Shown piece by piece: positions 44,564-56,178 of a stretch of 64,000 nucleotides of DNA (the first letter of the stretch is position 1; every line of letters begins with the position of its first letter). The notes beneath the pieces are model-generated. The model was not told where the DNA came from, did not search any database, and saw nothing but the letters and a program-made list of their open reading frames with translations. Position numbers and translations under genes: made by a program. This stretch comes from Sistotremastrum niveocremeum HHB9708 (taxonomy: Eukaryota; Basidiomycota; Agaricomycetes; Sistotremastrales; Sistotremastraceae), in the NCBI GenBank assembly GCA_001630475.1, contig KV419431.1:280133-344132 (forward strand). The letters run 5' to 3'.

Positions 44564-45134
44564 ATGTCCGGGACGTTTTGGATCACACAACACCGATCTC
44601 TAACAAGTGGTCTATTCGCACTCTCATTTTTCGGACTCCTTGGCCTCGCCATCGTCTACGAAGGCGTTCGCCTTCTACAGACTCAGTTCGAGGTCTGCAC
44701 AGCCCACAAAGAGGTCGAGAGTAACGGAACCAATCTAGGAGCGCTTCCAGAGATTGGAGAGCGCAACCCTCTTATTGAAAGGAGGCCCAAACGTCGCTCT
44801 CCGTGAGTTACTCGATATCCAGCGCATTTTCGAGGGCTCTTACCGTGACTTCAGGCGCCTCAGTTCATTTTTGTTTCGTCTCCTGCGCTCAGCCTTGTAT
44901 GGGATAAGCGTGTTCTTGGCGTTCTTCCTTATGCTCGTTTTCATGACTTACAATGTGAGTCTTGTCCCAACTCTTATCACGTCGGTTGGCTGATGATTCT
45001 TCGATGCACAGGCTTATCTCATTCTTGCTGTTGTCCTGGGGGCGACGACTGGGCACTTTATCTTCAGTCCCTATATGAATGTCGCGGGAGATATTTCTGA
45101 AAGGCAGCTGGCCCGAGGAATTGCTTGTCATTGA
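44564..45134 (+). CDS. Ctr-family copper transporter
   Basis: Ctr proteins form trimers that carry copper(I) across the plasma or vacuole membrane. Exons 44564-44802, 44855-44954 and 45012-45134, 153 residues. TM1: GLFALSFFGLLGLAIVYEGV; TM2: YGISVFLAFFLMLVFMTYN with the copper-binding MxxxM (MLVFM); TM3: AYLILAVVLGATTGHFIF with the GxxxG packing motif. The loop between TM1 and TM2 is long and hydrophilic, as in fungal Ctrs. No methionine-rich N-terminal domain is seen; the only in-frame ATG is at 44564, though an upstream exon cannot be excluded. The C-terminus ends GIACH, with Cys-His near the end, which may bind copper. It lies between metallothionein and BIM1-like genes on the same strand. 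Confidence 0.82.
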
Positions 45135-46050
45135 ACGTCCGAGATGATTTATTATTAGACGATTGCATATATGACTTTGACGCTTGTACCTCTTTCGTTT
45201 CAGCTGATATCAATGAGATGACTGATTTATTCGGTACAGGAGTATTATGGCTCGCCCTTCCATCGTGTAGGTCAGGGCACAAGGCGGAGACGTCTGGTCA
45301 GGGCGTCGAGATGATTAAGAACAATTGATGTTCCTTCGCAAGTTCAATCGCTCGACTAGGTACCATTTAGGAGAGAACGTGCTTCATATATCGCTTGCAT
45401 TGCAACATGTTATTCAATCATGCGATGGCAAAGAACTCCACCTCTGATGGGAAGCTGCCTCCTCGTCACGTTTTCGCCCTTGATCCGTAGAGCAACTCAC
45501 GTGGATGCATTCGAAATCGGGCACTGGACCTTTTCTGTCCGTTTTTTCCAGGGCGGATACCAAATTCCAGGCACTTTCCGAGCCGCAAATGATTAGATTT
45601 TGTTGGCTTTCCTGTTCCTGTCTTCGTGCAAATTGAACCTAGCTCGGGCTTGTAAGGGCTTGGTTTCTCGAGTTGCAACGGTCCATGGTTCTCGCAGCCT
45701 CAGTACAACCTCATTTTGAATGAGAAGACACTAACTCGGGTCTCCGGATTGCAATGGGCACGCTGATTTCGCCGTAGGCCTCCTCCTACCTTCAAAAGGA
45801 CGTATATGACAAAGGAAAGGACCCATCAGGGCTAGTGAATGATGCGATTTCCAGCAGTGATCCCGATAGACGGCCGATACCCCCAAAAACCTGCGAAAAA
45901 AGTTTTTCACTCCGGCGGCACAAATAATATACAGACCCAAACACAACCATACAATCTGCCTTATAACTGCGACCGTCATGGCTGCTACCTTGTTCTTAAG
46001 GACCAAAGACCTCTGGCTTCCCTCATATCAGACGACTTGTCTCTCGAAAG
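45135..46050. other. Spacer before the BIM1-like gene
   Basis: No gene recognised; promoter of the BIM1-like gene is expected here. Confidence 0.4.
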
Positions 46051-46881
46051 ATGAAATTCTCTGAATCGCTGCTCGCTGCTTCTTTGGTCGCCGCCGCTGT
46101 TGTCCGAGCCCACTTCACTCTTGATTATCCACAGACTCGTGGACTAATCCATGCAGATGAACCCACCCCAATCTGTGGTAAGCCGTTCTTCACATAAATT
46201 CCCTCCTCATCCCTCTCACGATTCTGCTTGCCAGGCGGATTCAACAATGTCACCAACCGCACCGAATTTCCTCTCGACGCGGCGGAGATCCAGATCAACA
46301 GCCATCATACGCTTGCCACCGGTAAGACTTGTGCTTAAAGTGTATTCATGTCATGCTAACATCCCTCTCGTAGTACTCATCGAAGTCGCCGTCGGTATCG
46401 ATGACCCGAGCTCCTTCTCTCAGTTGAATACCACCTCTTCGGGACAAACCTATGGTCCTTTGGTACCGTTCAACCAGATCCCAGAAGGACCTGCCTGCTA
46501 CAACGTTGATATCTCCTCCCTTGGCCTCGCCAATGCTCAAAATGGGACGAATGCCACGATTGTCATCATCTATGACGGTGGCGATGGCAATTTGTTCCAA
46601 GTATGTTTCAATTATATCTTTAACTTTTGGTTGTCCTCACTGACGCATGTCTCTAGTGCGCCGACGTCACATTGGTCCAAGGATTCAAGGTCCCTCAAGG
46701 TTTTATCCTCTCCAACCTCACTTGTCTCACTATTACGGGCAACGCAACGTCGAATGCCACCAGCACCAGCGCCGCCCCGACGAACAGCCCAACATCTAGC
46801 AGTGCCTTGACGTTCGTTCAAGTCAGTGGCATTTCTCTCTTCGCATCTTTCTTCCTCGGAATGTCCGTTTATTTTGTATAA
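46051..46881 (+). CDS. BIM1-like (X325) copper-binding GPI protein
   Basis: X325/BIM1 proteins resemble lytic polysaccharide monooxygenases but bind copper at the cell surface; in Cryptococcus, Bim1 works with Ctr1 in copper uptake. Exons 46051-46177, 46235-46321, 46374-46600 and 46657-46881, 221 residues. A signal peptide (MKFSESLLAASLVAAAVVRA) ends so that the mature protein begins with His21, HFTLDYPQTRG, the copper-brace start of the family. ICGGFNN and SHHTLAT follow, with the SHH pair a likely part of the copper site. The second half has an EGPACYN and a CADVTL segment with paired cysteines, then a Ser/Thr-rich stalk and a hydrophobic tail (ISLFASFFLGMSVYFV), fitting a GPI anchor. Third gene in a copper set on the plus strand. 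Confidence 0.85.
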
Positions 46882-49800
46882 TGCGTATACTACATAGCTA
46901 CTTTTGTAGTGGCTTTTTGTACCAACCTGGTGAACAGATGCTGATCTTGGGGAACACTGTTCTTTTTTGTGGTGTCGAAGTGAAAAATCCACCGACGAAA
47001 TCCATAAGCTCCTTCGAAGACGGCTCCAAGTGCAATAATTGTTCCTGAGAGGGGTGCATGGACAGGGAATACGACGCTCCATAGGACATCTGCCAAGACA
47101 TGCAGATGCCGAATGCGCTAACGCAAAGGAGTCGTCCCCTAAAATTTGCGGGCGCGTTGAGAAACCATCTCGGCACGAACTCGGAAGAAGCGACTGGCGA
47201 GCTGCTGGAACGGCTGAGACAGAGCCATACCGTTTGTAGCCAAGTGCCAATTAGCTATGGCCGAGGACCCTGATCACCTGTCCGCTTCACGCGCTAGTTT
47301 TTCTTTGCAGCGTTGAATCCTCAGCACAGATAGACAATGACGACGGAGAGACAGTGAGGTAGAATGTTGGCTAGTGCGGAGAAGGGGTTGATCGATCCTC
47401 AAAAGGCGCACTGACACAGAAAATCGGAAAATCGGTTCGTCAATTTGATGTTATGGCCCGAGAAGGAACAGCACGGCAGATTGTCTGCATGATCCGGTAG
47501 GAACCCGTCACATGCTAGAACCCTGCTTCGCTGTCGTGTCTCAGACTCTCAGGTACGATGTCAGTTCGAGGTCAGCGGATGCCCAGAGATTTCGCTTCAA
47601 TGCTTAATGTGCAAGTTCCAAGAGCCGTGAGGCGGCGCTGAAAATTTGAATTGACGTTGGGACGGAAAAACAATGTGGCCGTAGGAGAGGTGCCGCGGCC
47701 GAGATCAGATGGCTGCATCCGCGAGTGACGAGACCGAGTTGGACGCCATCGGACGTGAAGGGAGAGTTACGGTGAATTCACCTGGGACGACCAAGCATTC
47801 CATCCAGGATATAATGACGAAGGCATCAGCTTAGACAGAGTCTCAAATAATCGAGGCTTCAGCTACGCTGTCGCTGCGGCATTCCATATCCTGCTTACTT
47901 AAGACGGATTTAAGGAGTGATATAGCCGAGTCATCAGAGGATCGGCTTCCCAGACTTGTCACAAGCAAGCAGTTTCCTGAATGCTGATTGACATGCACCA
48001 AAGTTGGAGATACTGTAAACCATCCTGATGAGAATGAGCGACAATCACTAGGCGGATTACGGCTCACCAAGACAGTTGCGTCAATCTGAACGCAACCCAC
48101 AGATTAGAGGCACCGACGACTGAATTCGGCTTTAATAGATTGGCATTGATATCAGCAAGGAAATGGGATTTTCTCCGAGATGGCGAGGGGCAGGCTGAAG
48201 GGAGATGCTTTGGTCAGACGACGACCGGTCCACTCGTTCAGCCTGGCGGGAGCAGAGCTCCCTCACATCGGTATGGATGACCTGAAAAGAGAGTGACACT
48301 AAATGAAGACAATTATAAGGGTTACCTGTCGAGGCGAAGATCCTTGATAAGGTACATTGACCTCACTAATAAGTCATGCAGATAAGAGCGGTAGAGCCTC
48401 TTCCGAGAGCAAGATCCATTCGAGGTACCATAAAGCTGGAGGCGTGTCCGAGATCCATATTTGAAGTGAACAGGTTTGTATGAAGATGAGCGAGAATTTT
48501 CAGCACTGATAAGATTAGCCACGACACAATACAACGAAAGGACTGCCTAAGAAAGGATGGGCGAGAAGACCAATCTTTCTGGCGCAATCGATTATAAGAG
48601 GTGAACACGAGCTGACGAAGAGATCCCAGTTCCAAAAAGCGATGTTGGACCAGACACAGGATAACGTGGCAGAGGCAGAAAAAGAGGTGGCACCAACAAT
48701 CGACGGAGTCCGAGTTTCATGAGGCTACGCTCTCACCAAGACTCCATCGACGTCGAAGCAAGTTTCAGGTTTCTCAGTATTTACAAGGCTCGTCGAGGAG
48801 GCGATTGGAGGGTGTAGGGAGGCATGAATTCATGAGGTGGCTGAGAGCAGATCCCGCCGGAAGGGGTCTCGGAGTCGGAGTCGATGAGCTGTTTTCGCGC
48901 ACGAGCCTATTTTCCGATTGGCTAAAATTTGCTCACGCTGATGTCAGCGTGCTTACGTGAGGTTCATGTTCTTTCGCGGCCTGTGTTTTGGCTATTTCTA
49001 TTGAGGTAGAAGTGCGAGGGAAATAAGCGTTCTAAAATGAGTACCTTGATGCTACATCACTATTCATGATGCTATCGTATTCTGAATTGTGCAGTCTATT
49101 AAAACCTACTTCCCGCTCCCGTAGCAGCTCTCTTTTGAAGGTAGTCATAAGTCAATCGATGATCCATTGATGAACGCCAACTGATAAGGGAGGGTAATTC
49201 AGCCGTTGAGTACTCGAGATCTGAAGCCAAATACGTCCGACGACTAATCTGAGATCTTGAATATGTATGTGGCGGACACCCAAAATGTTGAAGGCAGAGG
49301 ACAACTCTAGGTTCGCGAAGACGAGAGAAAAGACTGCTTTCTGCTCAGTTATAGCAGGCATATCAGCTTCTTGAAGGGCAGACACAACGTACTTGGTTAC
49401 TAAGGTTTGGAACAGGAACTCATGGAGCTCTGCCGTAGGCCGCGAATATTCCGAGCAAGTAGCATTCCAGGAGGTATTGCGGAAAAACCTCATGCAGGAG
49501 TCTTACGAGACCGTAAATGTCGCATTCCCAAATCCCAATCAGTGATATGATACCAATAGCTGCAACAAGGAGGTTGTGCCGTGCGTTCTTATCTTTTACT
49601 CCTCACGAGCAATCGCGAGATCCGCACTTAGTTTGCAAATTCTGCCAAGGGTCCATTCAAGAAGGGGGCTGACAGTCTGATTAGTCGAACGAACGACAGA
49701 TCACGCTGAAGACGATATCGATGATGATCAGTCACATCGGCTCTGCGGCGCGAGCCGTTCCTGGGAGACTTTGTTATGTGAGACGCTGGTCGAGCGATCA

Positions 49801-50713
49801 TCCGTCCAAGGCACTTCGGAGAACCAAGACAAGAATTTTGCACGACCCAGTGCAGACCGTAGAAACCTTTGTGTGATAAAAAGTGGCTGCCAGTAATTTT
49901 GCCTGAGGCCTGATGTAGATTTTTAGCGTCGAGTCGAAGGTTGCATATTCTGATAACGACAGAAGGTTGCATAGCCATTGCCCCCATCCATCCAAGAAGA
50001 TCGAAAAGCGCCTGGGGCGATGCACGAAGCCTCATTTGATGGGAACCCTAGGTACACTTCGAAGATCGCCGTGATGCAGCGTGCCTGCACATTCAAAAGC
50101 TCGTATGAGCTCTTGTAGGAGAATAAGGTCATATAAGGATGCAGGGAAAAATCAACAATCCTGAGTGCGAGTACTGGTTAGTCTGCTAGTGCACTTGCTG
50201 GTTCGGCGATGGGAAAATTAATTAGAACTCCGAATAGTTGTCGCCTTGTGCTTTCCGACTCGGAATCCTTGTCCTGTTCTGCTTTCTTCGTTAACATCTT
50301 CTGGATACACATACGCTCGGCCCAATTTAGCTCGCAGACTGGACAAGGATTTCACTTGCCAACACCACACCTTCTTTGCAAGAGAAGCGGGCGCAGAACG
50401 GGGACTGAGCTCCGTGTACATGTCCGAGTTATGCCACCCAGGCACGCAATCCGGGCATTGGAGGGCGATCCGACTTACATGCATTCTAAAGCTAAACCCG
50501 AGGCCGTGCAATGACTGTCAATAAATTTCACGTTTTGATTGCCGTGGTTGGGAAGGAATGATCAAAGTCGACGTCAAAACACGAGGTACAAGAAGCATCA
50601 GGATTGTCTGATCGACTCCATTCAGAAAATATCCCTTCTCTACGGACTGATCCGGCCCCTAGAAGACTCTTCAAAATAGCTTTCACTTTCTTCTATGATA
50701 CCACTTTTCGTCC
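46882..50713. other. Long gene-free stretch, 46.9-50.7 kb
   Basis: About 3.8 kb. Several minus-strand frames (48322-48635, 49152-49493, 49628-50132) have hydrophobic runs, but no family or splice pattern could be supported. It may hold a decayed membrane-protein gene. Confidence 0.35.
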
Positions 50714-52712
50714 ATGAACTCATCTTACCCCACTCTCCTCTCGCCGTCTCCCATCGCAAAAGCCCAATCCATGTGGCTAGGGTTGTTCGAAACGTCTCAG
50801 TCTCTTCCTGAATGGAGGGTGTGGGCCTTTGCTGCTATCATGGCGCTGGCTGGTTTGTCTGCTGCTGTCATGGGACGGAGAGCTTCGGTTAGTGAGATAT
50901 GCGTCCATTCTCTACATGGATCCTGCTCAACCATGCTTCTGAACATTTGTAGCAGCCTCGATTGCCTACGATCGGTCCTTCAGGTTATTCAGGGTCATGG
51001 ATTACTGCCGTCAGGGGCGCCTTGAACTTACATGCGGTAATGGAAGAAGGGTATAAGAAGTACAAAGGGAAAGCGTTCATGATCCCAGAGCTTGGAGGAT
51101 GGAGGGTGATATTGACCGGTCCTGAACTCGTAACCGAGCTCAAGAATGCACCAAGTGATGTTATGAGCTGGGCGGACGCTATGCGAGATGTAAATCTAAC
51201 ACTTGTATCCCGTTCCAGCTTTGTTCTCACCCTCGATATATCCAGATAATACAGACGCCCTATACTCTCGGAGAGGAGGTTGAGGAGGCCCCGATTCATA
51301 CCGAGATTGTTCGCGGTCCCTTGACCAAGAATATATCGTCTTTCTTCCCTCACATCATCGATGAGCTGGAAGTTGCCATTCCCCTTCTCGTCCCGGAGAA
51401 CGAGAAGGACTCTGAAGGCTGGATATCTGTACTCGCGTTTGAAACCTCCATTCAAACCGTTGCTCGTCTACTTCATCGCATTTTTGTTGGAGCTCCTCTA
51501 TGTCGAGATACGGAGTATCTCGGTGTCATGACAGACTTCACAAAATGGGTCATGATCACAGCTACCATAGTGTCGCTGTTCCCCGAATTTTTAAAGCCGT
51601 ATGTCTCTCTGCTGTCTTTCTAGGTTCCAAATCTGAGAAACCTTACCTCCAGATATGTCGCTCGGATAATTGGGACACGAGATAGACAGACCAATGCCGT
51701 CGTGAAACATACCCGGGAATTGATTGAGCAACGACTGAAGCTCAAGAAGGGGAAGGATGATAAGTTTGAAGAAGCTCCCGTGAGTATTTTTCCAATGAAG
51801 AGATAATCGCGCCAATCTGGATACTGCAGGATGATGCGATAACGTGGTTTATGGATATTGTGCCTGACAGAGAGTTAAATCCCTTCCATCTCTCCAGGCG
51901 GTTGCTTTCTGCCAATTTTGGTTCAATGCATACTACTTCGCTGGTTCGCCTCTCGTGCTCTTGCGTGACATGAGACTAATCTTCTCCCAGTCCACGACAC
52001 ACACTCTACTACATTTAGCCGAAAAGGTCGAATATCAAGAGCCCTTACGACAAGAAGTGGAAGCTGCCGTTGCAGAATTAGGATGGACCAAAGAGGCCAT
52101 AGCACGATGTGTGAAATTGGACAGTTTCATCAAAGAATCTCAACGATTGACGGGACTCGGCACGAGTGAGCTTTGCTATGTTGGGCGCTTAATATCTTGA
52201 GGATCTAATGGTCATGCCTCTACTGCAGCTTCAATGACGCGCCGCTCACGCAGGGACTATACTTTCTCGGATGGCTCGTTTGTACCCGCCGGCACAACGA
52301 TTTCGGCCGCAGCAAGCTGGATCCATCTTGACCCAGAATATTACGGAGAGGACGCGCACGAATTTGACGGATTCAGATTCAGCAAACAAGCCGAGGCAGA
52401 CGTTGAATCGGGGAAATCGCATTACTCTCTCATCACAATGAGTCCTGAGTTCCTCCTGTGGGGTTATGGAAAGCACGCCTGGTAAGTCGGCTCCCAGATC
52501 GGGATTTTCTTGTGGTGATTGATTTGTGGCAATTTCATAGCTCGGGGCGCTATCTGGCTGCGAACATCATGAAGACCATCTTCGCGTACATCTTGTTGAA
52601 TTATGAGATCAGACTACCAGAGGGATATCAACCTCGTATAATATCGTTTGGCTCCAATCGTATACCCGATATGGCCGCGAAAGTGCTATTGAGAAAGCGG
52701 GTTGATGCATGA
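50714..52712 (+). CDS. Cytochrome P450 monooxygenase 3
   Basis: A different P450 family from the two upstream ones; its late blocks resemble the ent-kaurene-oxidase-like basidiomycete P450s. N-terminal anchor VWAFAAIMALAGLSAAVM, then PRLPTIGPSGYSGSW after the first intron. Further blocks are TPYTLGEEVEEAP, SIQTVARLLHRIFVG, STTHTLLHLAE in the helix I region, FIKESQRLTG (ExxR), RRDYTFSDGSFVPAGTTI, and FDGFRFS. The haem loop reads LLWGYGKHAC|SGRYLA, split by an intron after the cysteine codon's first bases. The common F before GxG is W here and CPG is CSG; the ligand cysteine is kept. Helix I lacks an obvious AGxxT motif, reading STTHT, which is usual for this group. The gene appears intact. Confidence 0.88.
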
Positions 52713-53048
52713 TTGGTGGCTGCAGCAATGATGATCGAAGAGATTGCCGTCGAGAAGTAGACTTCCCTATTGTATGTATACGTTGAATAACATGGGCCGG
52801 ATTAAATCGAGAAAGTAGAAAGGAACGGGAAGCTCGTTGTGTGATTGTTCTGAGACAGAGCCCTGTGCAGCAATGTAGCCGCTGCATCGTAGGTGATTTT
52901 ATCAGAAGCGGGCGACGAAATTTGTTGTCCCAGTCGAAAATTCCGATTGGCGCAAGAGACTTCGTAGTACATGCGGGATTCTGTTACTCAGTGAATAAGT
53001 TATTCCAATAGGCCGTGATGCTGGGAATCCACCATCGTCGGGATGGGT
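52713..53048. other. Short spacer between convergent P450-3 and Emi1-like gene
   Basis: 3' ends of convergent genes; no other feature seen. Confidence 0.45.
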
Positions 53049-53557
53049 TCAATTGATAAGGCTGTCTGAGCCGGCATCTCTCTCTTCAAATCTTCGGGGC
53101 CAGTTCCGCAGCGGCTCCCTGACGGACACCAACCAACTAGGTCAGCGATATATAGGTAAAAGGGATTGATGAGAAACGCACGTTCTGATATCCCAAACAT
53201 CCTCACTGCTCTTATCCAACCGTCTTCGAGCCCACCATTCCGCCCTCCTCTGAATCCAAGCGTCCCTCCTTGCTTCAGGCGAGTACGACCTTAGACTGAA
53301 GCAGAACTTGACTTCGTCGAATTTGGGTTTGCATACTGAGACTTGTCCATAACGATACAGCGATCGCATTTGCGAGCCCAGCACTGGAGGGAGGTGGCAT
53401 CATCAGGATTTCGAACGAAGGATGAATACGCACCATTGCAATTCAAAAAATCATCGAACAGTTTCAGACATGACGGAACATCTTCTGGGGTAGGATGGAG
53501 TACCTGAAGCCGCGCTACCTCTTCTTTCACGATTGTCGTGAAGTCGACGTCCGCCAT
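53049..53557 (-). CDS. Emi1-like DUF3128 twin CX9C protein
   Basis: The yeast member, Emi1, is linked to mitochondria and to early meiotic induction. Starts MADVDFTTIVKEEVARLQ. A CX9C half, CLKLFDDFLNC, ends exon 1. After an intron come GSQMRSLYRYGQVSVC and a second CX9C half, CKPKFDEVKFC. The diagnostic tail RRAEWWARRRLDKSSEDVWDIR follows. The last exon (EPLRNWPRRFEERD...) ends at the TGA at 53049-53051. The first ATG of the exon, at 53557, is chosen because upstream codons in the open frame have no ATG. The whole pattern matches DUF3128 closely. Confidence 0.88.
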
Positions 53558-55439
53558 GCAGGGGTTCACGCCAGACTTCGCTAGAGGGCCCAATTACGTA
53601 AGCATTTCTCGCATTCTTCACTATTTTCCAAGTCATTTTCTTTGGCTTTACATTCGGCTCTCGAACTCCAGAGCATCCGCTGGATTTCTACAGTGGCATA
53701 TCATCTGTAGTCATTGCCGGTAGTAGATCTTTTATGAGCGCTGACGTCAGGTTTACCTGTGCACTAACGTCGGTGCCGAGAGCACTCCCGGGGCCCTACC
53801 AACGTTTGCACTCCTTTCCAGATGGACCAACCTGATAGAAGTACATGTTACGCGAGCTGTTGACATGACACTTGTCGAAAGAAGACTCGAAATTTCCAAA
53901 GTTACTCCAGCAACTTCTATAATGGCTCTATTCCCATGCGGCTCATTCAAGGCTGTCTCAGGCTACATACACTCCGATACAGAGCTATTACTGTCCATTG
54001 AGAGGTTGGAGTCCTCTAAGGGTCTCGCTTTCAGAGAAACACCGATACAGTTGACTCTGGCATGACTACGATGATAGCATCCCCGAATGTGTCCACTGAA
54101 CTTTATTGAATTTTCGTCGGCCGGGTAAGTATGGGGCACTGCAGGCCGTGCACTGATACTACTCGAGTGATTGACCTTATTCATACTGAGTCTGTGCTTA
54201 TTGACTGTCACGGATCCTGAGGGCATATTGAATCGACTTTCCCCCTATACATCATCCTGTGAGTTTTGAATTGTCGTTCACAGCCTTGGACCCATTTCCG
54301 GTGTCTCATTAATGGAACACAAAGGAACGAATCTCCAGATTATACCTTATATGGCGTACCGACTCTATCTGCTCTTGGCGACCATGTCTAGATTTCCTAT
54401 GCTGTGGACTTCTAATCCCCTTCGATTGCTACATTCGGCTCTAACCCTCTGCCAAGTTGTGCCAACTGATCTTTCGATGTTATCGACCCGTCTTAGATTA
54501 TCACAAACAGCCGTCACCGTAGAGAAGAGAAGGCGTCCCAAAGCAATCTTTGCGACAGCAGCCTACCCTCGTCCCTCGAACTACCTCCCGACAGTTTCTG
54601 TGTTCCATGCGACTGTTTATTTTGCGACTGTTTGTATGTCGGGAGAACTTCAGAACCGACGGCTAAAGAGGGGAAGTCTTCGTTGGAAACCATCATGGAG
54701 TATACGGATGGGTACTACGGTGTCATGAAGTCGCGGAACACTGATACCCTATCTAAGGCTGGCTGAAGCTTGCGGAACAGATGCTAACGTTATCAGAAGC
54801 ACCTTGCGCAACGCGCCAGTCGCTCCCTATTGTTTAGTCTGCTCTACACAGTGACTACACTCTTCGCTCTTCTGAACGGGAAGAACACCCAGTTTAGGGT
54901 CGCACGTGCGCCGGTCCACATTGTGCAGCCACACTCACGACAAAACTCGTGATCGTTTCATTATCTTGTTTTGAATATTTTTGGCGCCATCTTCATATGA
55001 AGAGCAAACGTTGCTCAACTCCTATCACTTCGAGGTACAATACCAGGGCTCAGGGCGATCTGCAGTCTGGGCAGTGGCGGAGCGGAGTAAACAACCGACA
55101 CGGCCGAGTTTTTCTGACTCCGCTTTATTTTCTCACGCTTGGCCCATGTCATCCCGGCCATGTCTTGCGCTCGTAATTCTGAACGTGCTTCCCCCTCAGC
55201 TCATGCACTGTATCTTCTTCCCAGTTGGGGTTGTCTCTCGCTGAAACTCGATCTCCGGTGATTTCACCTGGTCAAGGCCCGGGGCTCTGTGAACAGGATC
55301 GGGTCGAGATGTAGCCTTTGCGGATGTCTTAGTGTTGACGATGTCAGAACTGAGACCTTTGGCTTCATTATAAAATGTAGAAGGTTCCGAGATCAGAACT
55401 TGATTCCACATCTGATTCCGCCCATCTCCCCGCATCACT
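53558..55439. other. Gene-free stretch, 53.6-55.4 kb
   Basis: A plus-strand frame at 54312-54728 and others show no recognisable motif. No repeat was seen. Confidence 0.35.
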
Positions 55440-55511
55440 ATGATTTTTGCATCCGCCTTGATTGCACTCCAAATTATTGGGTTCGCGTTGGCGAGCCCTC
55501 TGCAACCACGC

Positions 55512-55519
55512 GCGGTCGC
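55512..55519 (+). repeat. Left 8-bp target site duplication
   Basis: GCGGTCGC, repeated exactly at 56171-56178 on the other side of the element. Confidence 0.9.
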
Positions 55520-56170
55520 TAAGGATGAACACGAATATCGCCAAAAAAAAGGTACCCATGGATGTACCTGGGTAGGTACCTGCCTTTTGCATTGTTCACA
55601 GGTCCAGGTACACCATCTGGCAAACAGTTCACAGGTACAGGTATTGGAAATCTCAAAATTTCATTTATCCAGGTACCTCATGGATATACCTGTCTAAGGA
55701 CAGATGTCCTCTGAATCTCAGACCCACCTACATATCCTCCCATACAAGCTCAAATCTCATTATTAAACCTCTTATAATTCATATGTATAAGTCAGAGACA
55801 AGGATATCTGGGCCTCACTTGAGTTTTCAGTATCCATTGGGCATCTACTTGGGCTTCATTTGAGGTACTTGGGTTCAATCTGGATACCCAAAAGCACTCA
55901 GATACTTGGGTATGGGTGTTCAGATGGATATTTTTATTACATATGGGTACACAGGTGCAGATACTTGAGTCCAGTCTGGATACCCATATTACTCAATTCT
56001 ACCCATATCCATGGACCTGCAGGTATACCTAGGTCACCTGCCAAGGTACCTGGGTTGTTCAAAATCATGTTGACAAAAATTTTGACAGGTCCAGGTACTG
56101 AACCCTGAGGGCCAGGGTACCTGCCCCTAAGGTACCCATACTCGCGAGTCTATATTCGTGTTCATCCTTA
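55520..56170. mobile_element. Non-autonomous hAT-like element (MITE), 651 bp
   Basis: Perfect 19-bp terminal inverted repeats, TAAGGATGAACACGAATAT at 55520-55538 and its reverse complement at 56152-56170, flanked by an exact 8-bp duplication. Eight-base duplications and a TAnnG terminus are typical of hAT transposons. The inside has no coding capacity. It is filled with variants of GGTACCTG and CAGGTACC in both orientations, plus an A-run near the left end; such dense repeats may be transposase-binding sites. The insertion is in the first exon of a secreted-protein gene. Confidence 0.88.
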
Positions 56171-56178
56171 GCGGTCGC
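56171..56178 (+). repeat. Right 8-bp target site duplication
   Basis: GCGGTCGC, identical to 55512-55519. Confidence 0.9.

Noticed and set aside
48322-50132. Minus-strand frames with hydrophobic runs, perhaps a decayed membrane protein
   Set aside because: No consistent exon chain and no diagnostic motif.
55540-56108. Reading frames inside the hAT-like element
   Set aside because: They consist of translated GGTACCTG-type repeats and are not genes.
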